DNA from: Rhodococcus jostii RHA1 | GTDB taxonomy: Bacteria > Actinomycetota > Actinomycetes > Mycobacteriales > Mycobacteriaceae | Length of the DNA stretch: 64,000 nucleotides | Reading direction: 5' to 3' | Assembly: GCF_000014565.1 (NCBI RefSeq) | Contig: NC_008268.1 | Coordinates: forward strand, 7,258,501-7,322,500 | Shown: in pieces, positions 38,394 through 50,648 of the stretch | Layout of the letters: the number at the start of each line of letters is the position of its first letter | Position numbering within the stretch: position 1 is the stretch's first letter | The notes under the pieces: generated by a model | Databases searched by the model: none | Told to the model about the DNA's origin: nothing | What the model saw: only the letters and a program-made list of their open reading frames with translations | Made by a program: the position numbers and the translations under genes

Positions 38394-39536
38394 GTGGAGC
38401 GCACCCTGTTCGAACCGGAGCACGAACTGTTCCGGGAGTCGTACCGCAAGTTTCTCGCACAGCATGCCGAGCCGAACCACGCCAAGTGGGAAGAGCAGAA
38501 CATCGTCGACCGCAGCCTGTGGGTCGAGGCCGGCAAGCAGGGCTTCCTCGGCATGGCCGTCCCGGAGGAATTCGGCGGCGGCGGTGTGCGCGACTTCCGG
38601 TACAACGCGATAATCACCGAGGAGACCACCCGCGGCGGGTACAGCGGGATCGGCTTCACCCTGCACAATGACGTCGTCGCGCCGTACTTGCTCGAACTGA
38701 GCAACGAGGAGCAGAAGCAGCGCTGGCTGCCCGGCTTCGCGTCGGGCGAGCTGATCACGGCCATCGCGATGACCGAACCGGGCACCGGCAGCGATCTGCA
38801 GGGCATCAAGACGCGCGCCGTGCGCGACGGCGACGACTGGGTCCTCAACGGTTCCAAGACCTTCATCACCAACGGCATCAACGCCGACCTCGTGATCGTC
38901 GTCGCGTGCACCGATCCCGACAAGGGGGCGCAGGGATTCAGCCTCCTGGTCGTCGAACGGGACATGCCGGGCTTCGAACGCGGCCGCAACCTCGACAAGA
39001 TCGGGATGAAGGCGCAGGACACCGCGGAGCTCAGCTTCACCGACGTCCGCGTTCCCGCCGCCAACCTTCTCGGTGAGGAGGGGATGGGCTTCCTCTACCT
39101 GATGAAGAACCTTCCCCAGGAGCGGCTGTCGATCGCCGTGGTAGCCGCGGCCGCAATGGAATCGGCACTCGACATGACGATCCAGTACTGCCGCGACCGG
39201 AAGGCGTTCGGCAAGTCGATCGGCAGCTTCCAGAACACCCGCTTCGTGCTCGCGGAACTCGCCACCGAGGCAACGGCCGTCCGAGTGCTCGTCGACAAGT
39301 TCATCGAACTGCTCAACGACGAGAAGCTGTCGGTGCAGGAAGCGGCGATGGCCAAGTGGTGGACCACCGAGGCGCAGGTCCGGCTGATCGACCGGTGCCT
39401 GCAGCTGCACGGCGGCTACGGATACATGAAGGAGTACCCGATTGCCAAGGCGTACATGGATTCCCGTGTCCAGACCATCTACGGCGGTACCACCGAGATC
39501 ATGAAGGAAATCATCGGTCGCGGCCTCAATCTCTGA
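38394..39536 (+). CDS. Acyl-CoA dehydrogenase
   Basis: 380 residues from GTG 38394, with an ACGAGGAG ribosome binding site. It is a canonical ACAD: N-terminal helical domain, FAD-contact segment AIAMTEPGTGSDLQGIKTRAV (about 121-141), and C-terminal segments QERLSIAVVAAAAMESALD, CRDRKAFGKSIGSFQNTRF and YPIAKAYMDSRVQTIYGGTTEIMKEIIGR. The catalytic glutamate may be the one in GGTTEIMKE. It catalyses the first beta-oxidation step for an acyl-CoA of unknown chain length. Rhodococci hold dozens of paralogues; no partner electron-transfer or beta-oxidation gene is adjacent. Confidence 0.93.
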   Translation: MERTLFEPEHELFRESYRKFLAQHAEPNHAKWEEQNIVDRSLWVEAGKQGFLGMAVPEEFGGGGVRDFRYNAIITEETTRGGYSGIGFTLHNDVVAPYLLELSNEEQKQRWLPGFASGELITAIAMTEPGTGSDLQGIKTRAVRDGDDWVLNGSKTFITNGINADLVIVVACTDPDKGAQGFSLLVVERDMPGFERGRNLDKIGMKAQDTAELSFTDVRVPAANLLGEEGMGFLYLMKNLPQERLSIAVVAAAAMESALDMTIQYCRDRKAFGKSIGSFQNTRFVLAELATEATAVRVLVDKFIELLNDEKLSVQEAAMAKWWTTEAQVRLIDRCLQLHGGYGYMKEYPIAKAYMDSRVQTIYGGTTEIMKEIIGRGLNL

Positions 39537-39567
39537 CGAGGCGCGACCTGCGTATCCGGGGTGGATG

Positions 39568-39605
39568 CGAGGAGGCCCCACGGCAGTCGCCGTGGGGCCT
39601 CCTCG
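39568..39605. terminator. Bidirectional terminator, perfect 17-bp stem
   Basis: Bases 39568-39584 pair perfectly with 39589-39605 around the 4-nt loop AGTC, between the convergent acyl-CoA dehydrogenase and lexA genes. Confidence 0.85.
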
Positions 39606-39624
39606 TGTCTCCACGCGGCAGTGA

Positions 39625-40356
39625 CTAGATCTTGCGCATGACCGTGACGACCTTGCCCAGAATGACCGCATCGTTGCCGGGGATCGGATCGAACAGGGGG
39701 TTGTGCGGCATCAGCCACACCTCGTTCTCGGTGCGCTTGAACGTCTTGACGGTGGCTTCGCCGTCGATCATCGCTGCCACGATGTCTCCGTTCTCCGCCA
39801 CATTCTGCTGACGGACCACCACCCAGTCGCCGTCGCAGATCGCGGCATCGATCATCGATTCGCCGACGACCTTGAGCAGGAACAGCGAGCCCTGGCCCAC
39901 CAGTTCACGGGGGAGCGGGAAGACGTCCTCGACTGCTTCCTCGGCGAGGATCGGGCCACCGGCGGCGATCCGGCCGAGGACCGGGACGAACGTGGGTTCC
40001 GGCAGAGGTGCGCCGTCGGCACCGGACTTGACCGCGGCCAGTCCGACGGCGGCGCTCGCGTTCGCCGCGGCTCCCGCCGCCACCTCGTCGAGGCCGCGTA
40101 CGTCCACCGCGCGCGGACGATTGGGATCCCTGCGGAGGAAGCCCTTGCGCTCCAGCGTGCGCAGCTGATGAGCGACGGAGGACGTGGAGGTGAGCCCCAC
40201 GGCGTCGCCGATCTCGCGGATGCTCGGCGGATAACCGCGCTCGTTCACGGACGTGCGAATCACCTCGAGGACACGGCGCTGCCGGTCGGTCAACCCGGCG
40301 GCGGAGCCACCGCTCACACGTGGAGTCGAACCGTCGGTCGAGCTGTCGTCCTTCAT
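39625..40356 (-). CDS. lexA: LexA repressor
   Basis: 243 residues. The N-terminal winged helix ([44 protein letters not shown], about 22-65) recognises the TCGAAC-N4-GTTCGA SOS box. The autoproteolysis site is Ala132-Gly133 within GRIAAGGP, with catalytic Ser167 (GESMID) and Lys204 (ATVKTFK). I chose ATG 40356 with GGAGG 9 nt upstream; a longer start adds a leader of 16 residues with no family match. The promoter is TTGAAA-N17-TAGATT with an SOS box over its -35, so LexA represses itself. Confidence 0.98.
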   Translation of the reverse strand: MKDDSSTDGSTPRVSGGSAAGLTDRQRRVLEVIRTSVNERGYPPSIREIGDAVGLTSTSSVAHQLRTLERKGFLRRDPNRPRAVDVRGLDEVAAGAAANASAAVGLAAVKSGADGAPLPEPTFVPVLGRIAAGGPILAEEAVEDVFPLPRELVGQGSLFLLKVVGESMIDAAICDGDWVVVRQQNVAENGDIVAAMIDGEATVKTFKRTENEVWLMPHNPLFDPIPGNDAVILGKVVTVMRKI

Positions 40357-40428
40357 GGCGAGGTGCCTCCGTCTGTATGTGGATGTTCTCGGTATGGGTC
40401 GCATGTGACTGCTGTGCCGCGTGACACG

Positions 40429-40457
40429 AATCTATCCCGCTTTCCTCGGAGTTTCAA
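40429..40457 (-). promoter_or_regulatory. lexA promoter, TTGAAA-N17-TAGATT
   Basis: On the minus strand TTGAAA (40457-40452) and TAGATT (40434-40429) are spaced by 17 nt. The -35 overlaps the SOS box at 40454-40469. Confidence 0.75.
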
Positions 40458-40469
40458 ACATCTGTTCGA
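40454..40469. promoter_or_regulatory. LexA (SOS) box 1, lexA side
   Basis: TCAAACATCTGTTCGA differs by one base from TCGAAC-N4-GTTCGA. It overlaps the -35 of lexA. Confidence 0.85.
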
Positions 40470-40493
40470 CACGTGTCGCGAGAAGTAGAGACA

Positions 40494-40516
40494 TTGTCGG
40501 ACTGCCGTGGTAGAAA
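40494..40516 (+). promoter_or_regulatory. RecA-NDp-like promoter of the SOS peptide/LysM operon
   Basis: TTGTCGGAC (40494-40502), 8 nt, then TAGAAA (40511-40516). Spacing and -35 match the PafBC-type promoter seen at recA; the -10 lacks only the final T. Transcription would start at about 40523, the A of an ATG. Confidence 0.65.
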
Positions 40517-40532
40517 TCGAACATGTGTTCTT
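40517..40532. promoter_or_regulatory. LexA (SOS) box 2, LysM side
   Basis: TCGAACATGTGTTCTT carries both core half-sites GAAC and GTTC at the correct spacing. It covers the predicted transcription start. A third, degenerate copy TCGAACGCGTGATCGA follows at 40533-40548. Confidence 0.85.
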
Positions 40533-40639
40533 TCGAACGCGTGATCGAACGCCCGGAGGGGTCGGACGCCGACCGGGTCGGCAGCGGATACGACAACGGA
40601 TTTGACGACAACGGATACGAGCAGCGGAGGTACCGATGA
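40523..40639 (+). CDS. Candidate leaderless 38-residue SOS leader peptide
   Basis: An open frame runs from ATG 40523 to TGA 40637-40639, encoding 38 residues starting MCSFERVIERPEGS and ending NGYEQRRYR, rich in Asp, Arg, Gly and Tyr. The ATG is 6 nt after the TAGAAA -10, so it would be the very 5' end of the mRNA, which actinobacteria translate efficiently. The stop overlaps the next start codon as ATGA, giving translational coupling to the LysM gene. I recognise no family. Support is positional; it could be an untranslated leader. Confidence 0.5.
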   Translation: MCSFERVIERPEGSDADRVGSGYDNGFDDNGYEQRRYR

Positions 40640-41133
40640 GCAACGCAGTTCTCCATCGGCAGGCAGTGCTGAACCGGCAGGCACTCGAACGAGGTGTGGT
40701 CCGTTCCGGGGCCGCACGGTCGTACCGGACCGAGCCGCGCCGCCGTCGCACCGACGGTGAGCTGCGGCGGCCGTCGTCCGGCGCCGTCGCGTACCGGCCC
40801 ACTCACACCGGGGTCTCCCGCGCCGATCATTCGCGCGGGTCGAACGATGTCGGCTGGCGGATGGTGCTCGCGAGTGTCGTGATCACCGCGGGTGTGTTGT
40901 GCGGGCTCGTCGGGGTGGCTCAGCTGGCCACCACCGACGGTGTGAGCAACTCGGCGGCCACGGAGGTCGTGCAGGTGCAGCAGGGGGAGAGCCTGGCCGC
41001 GCTCGCGGCGCGGATCTCCCCGGAATTGCCGGTGGCACAGGTGGTCGAGCAAATCATGGAGCTGAACGCCATGTCCAATTCGGCGCTCCACCCGGGCCAG
41101 AGTCTGATCGTCCCGTCGTCCTCTGACCGGTGA
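40636..41133 (+). CDS. SOS-induced LysM membrane protein, cell-division suppressor type
   Basis: 165 residues. A basic cytoplasmic N-terminus (about 1-75) is followed by one membrane helix (about 77-97) and an extracytoplasmic LysM domain (about 115-160: VQQGESLAALAARI...LNAMSNSALHPGQSLIVP). The layout and the divergent position next to lexA match mycobacterial Rv2719c (ChiZ) and functionally resemble YneA and DivS, which delay division during the SOS response. The start has GGAGG 5 nt upstream and also overlaps the stop of a candidate leader peptide. Two SOS boxes precede it. No hydrolase active site is visible. Confidence 0.88.
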   Translation: MSNAVLHRQAVLNRQALERGVVRSGAARSYRTEPRRRRTDGELRRPSSGAVAYRPTHTGVSRADHSRGSNDVGWRMVLASVVITAGVLCGLVGVAQLATTDGVSNSAATEVVQVQQGESLAALAARISPELPVAQVVEQIMELNAMSNSALHPGQSLIVPSSSDR

Positions 41134-41313
41134 CGGGGGTGGCTCTGCATGACTGTCCCCTCGGGCGGCCGAGTAGTCTCGGATGCTGTCAGTCCCACCA
41201 CTTCGTGTGGTCGCGTCGAGATCGTGCATCCGCTGCGTGAATCCGTTTTCGTCGGTTCGCCATCGGGGGAGGCGAACAGTTGCGGCCACGACGGCTACGA
41301 CGAAGGAATCGCC
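41134..41313 (+). other. 180-nt nrdR leader region
   Basis: No gene is supported. It contains the near-palindrome ACCAC-ttc-GTGTGGT (around 41198-41214) and a 7-bp hairpin GTTCGCC/GGCGAAC (41255-41261 with 41271-41277) close to the nrdR ribosome binding site. I could not recognise a standard NrdR box. Confidence 0.4.
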
Positions 41314-41778
41314 ATGCACTGCCCGTTCTGCCGGCACCCCGATTCACGTGTGGTCGATTCGCGAGAAGCCGACGAAGGACAGGCCATCCGTCGCCGCCGT
41401 TCGTGCCCCGAGTGCGGTCGCCGGTTCACCACCGTCGAGACCGCTGTGCTGTCGGTGGTCAAGCGCAGTGGTGTCACCGAACCGTTCAGCCGGGAGAAGG
41501 TGGTGCGGGGTGTGCGCCGCGCCTGCCAGGGCCGGCAGGTAGACAACGACGCCCTGAATCTTCTTGCCCAGCAGGTCGAGGACGCGGTCCGGGCGTCGGG
41601 TTCCGCGGAGATCCCGAGCAACGAGGTGGGCCTCGCCATTCTCGGTCCGCTTCGTGATCTCGACGAGGTGGCGTACCTGCGTTTCGCGTCCGTGTACCGG
41701 TCGTTCAGCTCCGCCGAGGACTTCGCTCGCGAGATCAAAGAGCTACGCGAACACCGCGAATCCCGCGACGACGCCTGA
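41314..41778 (+). CDS. nrdR: Transcriptional repressor NrdR
   Basis: 154 residues, the normal length. The zinc ribbon uses Cys3, Cys6, Cys31 and Cys34 (MHCPFC and SCPECG), followed by the ATP-cone (about 46-136: [29 protein letters not shown]). NrdR senses (d)ATP and represses ribonucleotide reductase genes. ATG 41314 is preceded by AAGGA; longer starts would displace the zinc ribbon from the N-terminus. It lies downstream of the LysM gene, as in mycobacteria, and ends just before a 29-bp tandem duplication. Confidence 0.97.
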
Positions 41779-41784
41779 GCCGAG

Positions 41785-41816
41785 GCGTCAGCGCACCTTC
41801 TCCATTGCACTGCGCG

Positions 41817-41842
<26 letters not shown>
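41785..41842. repeat. 29-bp tandem duplication at the 3' end of hrpA
   Basis: The 28-nt sequence starting GCGTCAGCGCACCTTCTCCA occurs at 41785-41812 and again at 41814-41841, a 29-bp period. The copy at 41814 contains the last codons and stop of hrpA; the other is a non-coding duplicate between hrpA and nrdR. Confidence 0.9.
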
Positions 41843-45707
<3,865 letters not shown>

Positions 45708-45777
45708 GCTGCACCCCAGCCTAGCCAACCCGGTGGATCGCCCTGTGCCGCGCCCGCCCGTGTGCGAATATCGGCGG

Positions 45778-46422
45778 ATGGACGCTGCCGTCGTCACGGA
45801 CCTGAGGGGTCAGAGGATCGTTCGGGTTCTGCGGGCGGTCTTCGCCGTCTACGGGCTGATCGCGGTGCTGTGGATTCCGCTCCGCAGCGCGGGCAGCGAC
45901 GACTTCTCCCTGGCCAACTACCTCAGCTACTTCACCATCGAGAGCAACATCCTCGCGGCCGTCGTCCTGCTCGTCGGCGCGGTCCGGGATCCGCAGTCGC
46001 GGGGCTGGCAGCTGTTCCGGGGCGCGACCACGCTGTACATGGTCATCACCGGAATCGTGTACGCGGTGCTGCTGGCGAACATCGACGTCATGCTGCAGGA
46101 CGCCTGGATCAACACGGCCCTGCACCGTATGCTGCCGCTCGTCCTGCTGGTCGACTGGGTGGTGGCCCCGTCCCGGGTGCGGATCTCCGAGGCACAGAGC
46201 CTCAGCTGGCTGGTCTTCCCGGCCGTGTACGGCGCCTATTCCCTGATCCGGGGTCCGATCGTCGACTGGTACCCGTATCCGTTCCTGGACCCCCGACAGC
46301 AGGGGTACCTCCAGCTGGCCGTCACGGCGGTCGTGTTGTTGCCGGCGATGGCGTTGATGGCGCTCGCCGTCAACGCGGTGGGACGTCTCGGTGCGCGCCG
46401 GCGGTACGGCGAAGACCGGTAG
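45778..46422 (+). CDS. Pr6Pr family integral membrane protein
   Basis: 214 residues with six membrane segments (about 15-33, 48-66, 80-98, 118-133, 145-160 and 183-202). The short polar loops carry conserved tryptophan, histidine and tyrosine residues (NTALHRMLPLVLLVDWVV, FPAVYGAYSLIRGPIVDWYPYPFL). This matches the six-transmembrane FAR-17a/AIG1-like (Pr6Pr) family, whose members elsewhere are threonine hydrolases of lipid esters; the bacterial function is unknown. A GAATAT hexamer ends 6 nt before the ATG, so the transcript may be leaderless. It is divergent from hrpA. Confidence 0.8.
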   Translation: MDAAVVTDLRGQRIVRVLRAVFAVYGLIAVLWIPLRSAGSDDFSLANYLSYFTIESNILAAVVLLVGAVRDPQSRGWQLFRGATTLYMVITGIVYAVLLANIDVMLQDAWINTALHRMLPLVLLVDWVVAPSRVRISEAQSLSWLVFPAVYGAYSLIRGPIVDWYPYPFLDPRQQGYLQLAVTAVVLLPAMALMALAVNAVGRLGARRRYGEDR

Positions 46423-46518
46423 GGCGAAGCTGCGCGCAGACGATTCGCGCACCGCGCTATCCTCCACACGACAGGCGTCCGCGCGATCATCCGTGACTTC
46501 GGCAACGGCTGGGAGACT

Positions 46519-47598
46519 ATGTTCGACGAGTTCGCAGGCGAGAACTTCGACCTGCTCGGCCGCGACCGCGGCAGTGTCGTCGCCGCCGACGACGGTGTGC
46601 CCCTCGCGGTGCGCGAGGTGGGTCCGGCGTTCGCGCCCTTGACGGTGGTGTTCGTCCACGGCTTCTGCAATCGGATGACCGGGTGGCACTTCCAGCGGGT
46701 TCAGCTCGAGGAGGCGTGGGGCTCGACGATCCGCATGGTGTTCTTCGACCTGCGGGGGCACGGCGACTCCGGGGTCCCGCGTCGCGACACCTGCACAATC
46801 CCGCATCTCGCGCGGGACGTCGACGCCGTGATCCGTGCGCTCGTCCCCGAGGGTCCGATCGTGCTGGTCGGCCACTCGATGGGCGGCATGGCGGTCCTGT
46901 CGTACGTCGGACAGCATCCCGATCTGATCGGCTCCCGCGTCGTCGGGGTGGGTCTGATCGCCACCGCGGCGGAGAAGCTGGGTGACGTGGGGCTCGCGCG
47001 GACCCTCAACACGCCGGTCGTTGCCGGATTCAGCACCGCGGCCCGGCATCTGCCGCGGGTGGTGCAGACCGGTCGCGGCGCGAGCAAGAGGGTGCTGGCG
47101 CCGATCCTGAGGTCGGCGTCGTTCGGTGACCGCAGGATCAGTCCGGCGATCATGTGGCACTCCGAGCAGATGATCAACGACACGTCCCTCAAGACCCTCG
47201 TCGACTTCCTGCCGTCGTTCAAGAATCACGACGAGACGGCGGCGGTGCCATTGCTCGCACCCATCGAGACGCTGGTGGTCTGCGGCGATCGCGACCTCCT
47301 GACCCCGTTCCGGTATTCGAAGGCGATCGCCGGGCATCTGCCGGACGCGGAGCTGGTGAAGGTTCCGGGTGCGGGGCACATGGTGCAGTTGGAACGCGCC
47401 GAGCTCGTCTCGGACGCGATCGATCGCCTCCTGACCCGTTCCGTCGAAACCCTTCCCACGCCGAGTGCCTGGAGCGAGTGGGTCCGGGTGGCGGCGGACT
47501 ACGTGGACCACGTACGGCACTGGGTCGCCCACGGCGGGCCCGCGGCCTGGTGGCGCGGGCTACGTGGGCGTCCCGTCGTCGGCTCCACGTTCCGGTAG
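46519..47598 (+). CDS. Alpha/beta hydrolase
   Basis: 359 residues. The fold is clear: VFVHGFCNRMTGWHFQR (oxyanion region), FFDLRGHGDSG, nucleophile elbow VGHSMGGM with Ser120, acid in CGDRDLLTPF, and the catalytic histidine in PGAGHMVQLERAEL. It corresponds to the hydrolase encoded near nrdR in mycobacteria (Rv2715 type). A C-terminal extension of about 50 residues is rich in Trp and basic residues and may bind the membrane. Substrate unknown. GGGAG precedes the ATG. Its 3' end overlaps the convergent VOC-family gene. Confidence 0.85.
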   Translation: MFDEFAGENFDLLGRDRGSVVAADDGVPLAVREVGPAFAPLTVVFVHGFCNRMTGWHFQRVQLEEAWGSTIRMVFFDLRGHGDSGVPRRDTCTIPHLARDVDAVIRALVPEGPIVLVGHSMGGMAVLSYVGQHPDLIGSRVVGVGLIATAAEKLGDVGLARTLNTPVVAGFSTAARHLPRVVQTGRGASKRVLAPILRSASFGDRRISPAIMWHSEQMINDTSLKTLVDFLPSFKNHDETAAVPLLAPIETLVVCGDRDLLTPFRYSKAIAGHLPDAELVKVPGAGHMVQLERAELVSDAIDRLLTRSVETLPTPSAWSEWVRVAADYVDHVRHWVAHGGPAAWWRGLRGRPVVGSTFR

Positions 47599-47831
47599 CA
47601 CGCAGAATTCGTGCCCTCGGGGTCTGCGAGGACCGCCCAGGGAACGTTCGGGTCGTCGACGGGCTGAAACACGAGTGACGGGGACCCGGGCGCGTTCGAT
47701 TCGACGTACTCGAGCCCGTACGCGTCCTTCCATCGGCGGGTCGACGGGTAGTCCGGTGCGGCGCACCAGAATCGTGCCAGTGATTCCGCGTCGCGGCAGT
47801 CGACGGCGATGGCGATGATTCGGCTGGTCAT
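47499..47831 (-). pseudogene. VOC/glyoxalase family protein with probable frameshift
   Basis: The frame from ATG 47831 encodes a VOC-type domain (MTSRIIAIAVDCRDAESLARFW ... VPWAVLADPEG). Family members continue HEFCVLPE, and exactly that sequence is present in another frame immediately downstream, ending at a stop at 47560-47562. The switch corresponds to one missing base near 47611-47616, where GGCAC stands in place of an expected GGCCAC. As read, the protein instead ends after 110 residues with an unrelated tail and overlaps the alpha/beta hydrolase gene by 100 bp. Either a recent mutation or a sequencing error would explain this. Confidence 0.65.
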
Positions 47832-47987
47832 GGGGTGCGGGTACCCGTGTGACGGTGGCCGCCCACCGTCACCGAGACGGTGTCGGTGGGCCTCCGTGCC
47901 ACGTCCGCAAAGGGCAAAGCCGCGACAACACGTGCCACTCGGGCCACAATGAGTGAACGCGAAACCGACCCGAGGAGGCGGGATCAC

Positions 47988-49352
47988 ATGGCATTTGCGA
48001 GTTCTTCAGCCGAGCAGGAAACCCTCCCACCAGGTGTTCTCCGTCGCGCGATCGCGGCGTCGGCAATGGGCAACGCCACCGAATGGTTCGACTACGGTGT
48101 CTACGCGTTCACCGTGTCGTACATCTCGGCAGCGTTCTTTCCCGGTGACACCGGTTCGGCCACCCTCTACGCCCTGCTCGTGTTCGCGGTGTCGTTCGTC
48201 GTGCGACCGCTCGGCGGCCTCGTGTGGGGTCCGCTGGGTGACCGGCTCGGACGCCGCCAGGTTCTGGCGCTGACGATCATCCTGATGGCGGGTGCGACGT
48301 TCTGCGTGGGCCTCGTGCCCGGATACGACGTCATCGGTTTCTGGGCGCCCCTGCTGCTGGTGCTGCTGCGCATGATCCAGGGCTTTTCGACCGGCGGCGA
48401 ATACGGCGGCGCGGCAACGTTCATGGCCGAGTACTCGCCGGACCGCAAACGCGGTTTCTGCGGAAGCTTCCTCGAGTTCGGCACCCTCGGCGGATACGCG
48501 CTCGGCGCGATCGTGGTCCTGGTGGTGGAGTTGCTCTCCACCGACCCGTTCATGTCCACCTGGGGCTGGCGTATTCCGTTCCTGATCGCCGGACCGATGG
48601 GTCTCATCGGCCTCTACCTGCGCACCAAGCTCGAGGAGACACCCGTGTTCCGGGAGCTGGATGCGGAGGGCGAGGTCGAGTCGACGCCGACCCACGAGTT
48701 CAAGGACCTGGTGACCGAATACTGGAAGCCGTTGCTGCTGCTCGGCGGCCTCGTCATCGCATTGAACGTCACCAATTACACCCTGCTCAGTTACATGCCG
48801 ACATACCTGGAGACGCAGATCGGCCTGACGTCGACCGCGTCGCTGACCCTGTTCATCGTCGGGCAGCTAGTGATGATGGCGGTCATTCCGTTCGCCGGCG
48901 GGTTGTCGGACCGGGTCGGCCGCAAACCGCTGTGGTACGGCTCGCTCGTGGGATTGATCGTGCTCGCCGTCCCGATGTACCTGCTGATGCGTCAGGGGTT
49001 CGGATGGGCGATCCTCGCGTTCGCGGTGCTCGGGTTGCTGTACGTCCTGCAGCTGTCCACGATTTCGGCGACGTTCCCGGCGATGTTCCCGACCCACGTG
49101 CGGTTCGCGGGATTCGCCATCGCCTACAACGTGTCGACGTCTGTGTTCGGTGGCACGGCCCCTGCGGTCAACGAACTGCTCATCGAATGGACCGGCAACT
49201 CACTCATGCCGGCGTTCTACATGATGGCCGCGTGCGCGATCGGCCTCGTCGCGCTGTACTTCGTGGCCGAGACGGCGGGCGCGTCCATCCGCGGTCGCGG
49301 GATTCCGGGAGTCGACACCGAGCCACACCCCACCGCCCTGGCGGAGAAGTGA
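47988..49352 (+). CDS. MHS-type major facilitator transporter
   Basis: 454 residues with 12 membrane segments. The opening RRAIAASAMGNATEWFDYGVYAF and the loop motif GPLGDRLGRRQVLAL place it in the metabolite:H+ symporter (ProP/KgtP-like) branch. FSTGGEYGGAATFMAEYSP between helices 4 and 5 is diagnostic for the branch. Substrates in the family are proline, betaine, citrate, ketoglutarate and aromatic acids; which applies is unknown. ATG 47988 follows AGGAGG by 9 nt; upstream ATG 47949 lacks a ribosome binding site. The following aminotransferase gene suggests uptake of an amino compound. Confidence 0.88.
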   Translation: MAFASSSAEQETLPPGVLRRAIAASAMGNATEWFDYGVYAFTVSYISAAFFPGDTGSATLYALLVFAVSFVVRPLGGLVWGPLGDRLGRRQVLALTIILMAGATFCVGLVPGYDVIGFWAPLLLVLLRMIQGFSTGGEYGGAATFMAEYSPDRKRGFCGSFLEFGTLGGYALGAIVVLVVELLSTDPFMSTWGWRIPFLIAGPMGLIGLYLRTKLEETPVFRELDAEGEVESTPTHEFKDLVTEYWKPLLLLGGLVIALNVTNYTLLSYMPTYLETQIGLTSTASLTLFIVGQLVMMAVIPFAGGLSDRVGRKPLWYGSLVGLIVLAVPMYLLMRQGFGWAILAFAVLGLLYVLQLSTISATFPAMFPTHVRFAGFAIAYNVSTSVFGGTAPAVNELLIEWTGNSLMPAFYMMAACAIGLVALYFVAETAGASIRGRGIPGVDTEPHPTALAEK

Positions 49353-49421
49353 CGCGGCACGATCCTCTGCGGGGCGTCGTGGCATAGTCGCCTTCGGGCG
49401 GGGATTCACGAAGGGATGAGC

Positions 49422-50648
49422 ATGGCGTCGGCACTGTGGCACGGATTCGCGGACATGGGCGCGGTGGAACAGAAGGGCGCCTTCGTGGTGTCCCGCGGCG
49501 AGGGCGCCTACATCTGGGACGATCGCGGCAACCGTTACCTGGATGCGACAGCAGGTCTGTGGTTCACCAACGTGGGGCACGGCCGCGCGGAGATCGCGGA
49601 CGCTGTCGCGCAGCAGTTGCGGACCGTGGCCCATTTCTCGAACTTCGGTGACTTCGTCCCCGAGACGACGGCGGCCCTGGCCGATCGCCTCGCGACCATT
49701 GCGCCGGTGCCCGGCAGCAAGATCTTCTTCACGTCCGGTGGTTCGGATTCCGTGGACACGGCGGCCAAGCTTGCCCGCCGCTACTGGCACGAGTTGGGCA
49801 AGCCGTCCAAGACGATCGTGGTCGGCCGCCAGAAGGCCTATCACGGGATGCACGTGGCGGGCACCGCGCTGGCGGGCATCCCCGCCAACCGCGAGGGTTA
49901 CGGCGAGTTGATGGCCGACGCCGCCACGGTCGCCTGGAACGACGCCAAGAGCCTGCTCGAACTGATCGAGAAGATCGGCGCCGACACGATCGCCGCGTTC
50001 TTCTGCGAGCCCGTCATCGGTGCGGGCGGCGTCTACCTGCCGCCGGAGGGCTATCTCGCGGAGGTCCGCGACATCTGCCGCGAACACGACATCCTGTTCG
50101 TCGTCGACGAAGTGGTCACGGGATTCGGCCGTATCGGCGGCGAGTGGTTCGCATCGACGCGATTCGACCTGCAGCCCGACATGATGACGACGGCGAAGGG
50201 CCTCACCTCCGGGTACGTCCCGATGGGTGCGGTGTTCATCGCCCCGCGCGTGGCCGAGCCGTTCTTCGCCGGCGGGGTCTGGTGGCGGCACGGCTACACC
50301 TACGGTGGGCATGCGGGTGCCGCCGCGGCGGCACTCGCCAACCTCGACATCATCGAGCGCGAGAATCTGCTGGCGGAGTCGAAGCGGCTCGAGTCGTCAC
50401 TGCACGAGCACCTCGCGCCTCTCGCCGACCATCCGCGGGTCGAGGAAGTGCGCAGCGGTCTCGGTGCGGTCGCGGCGGTGCAGCTGGCCGATCCGGCGGA
50501 AGCGCTCCCGTTCGTGAACACGTTGCGCGAACACGGGATCTCGGGGCGCGCGGCCGGTCAGGGTGCCATGCAGATCTCGCCGGCGTTCGTGATGACGGAC
50601 GAGCAGGTCGCTCAGCTCGCGGACGGAATCCGCCGGGCACTGGGCTGA
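49422..50648 (+). CDS. Class III aminotransferase (omega-amino acid:pyruvate type)
   Basis: 408 residues from ATG 49422 (AAGGG 6 nt upstream; ATG 49416 is too close to it). PLP-dependent class III fold: YLDATAGLWFTNVGHGRAEI, FTSGGSDSVDTAAKLARRY, and the PLP lysine near residue 259 in MMTTAKGLTSGYVPMGAVF, after FVVDEVVTGFGRIGEWF-like residues. It probably moves the terminal amino group of a diamine, beta-alanine or similar compound to pyruvate or ketoglutarate. The preceding MHS transporter, 69 nt away, may import the substrate. The exact donor cannot be read from sequence. Confidence 0.88.
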   Translation: MASALWHGFADMGAVEQKGAFVVSRGEGAYIWDDRGNRYLDATAGLWFTNVGHGRAEIADAVAQQLRTVAHFSNFGDFVPETTAALADRLATIAPVPGSKIFFTSGGSDSVDTAAKLARRYWHELGKPSKTIVVGRQKAYHGMHVAGTALAGIPANREGYGELMADAATVAWNDAKSLLELIEKIGADTIAAFFCEPVIGAGGVYLPPEGYLAEVRDICREHDILFVVDEVVTGFGRIGGEWFASTRFDLQPDMMTTAKGLTSGYVPMGAVFIAPRVAEPFFAGGVWWRHGYTYGGHAGAAAAALANLDIIERENLLAESKRLESSLHEHLAPLADHPRVEEVRSGLGAVAAVQLADPAEALPFVNTLREHGISGRAAGQGAMQISPAFVMTDEQVAQLADGIRRALG

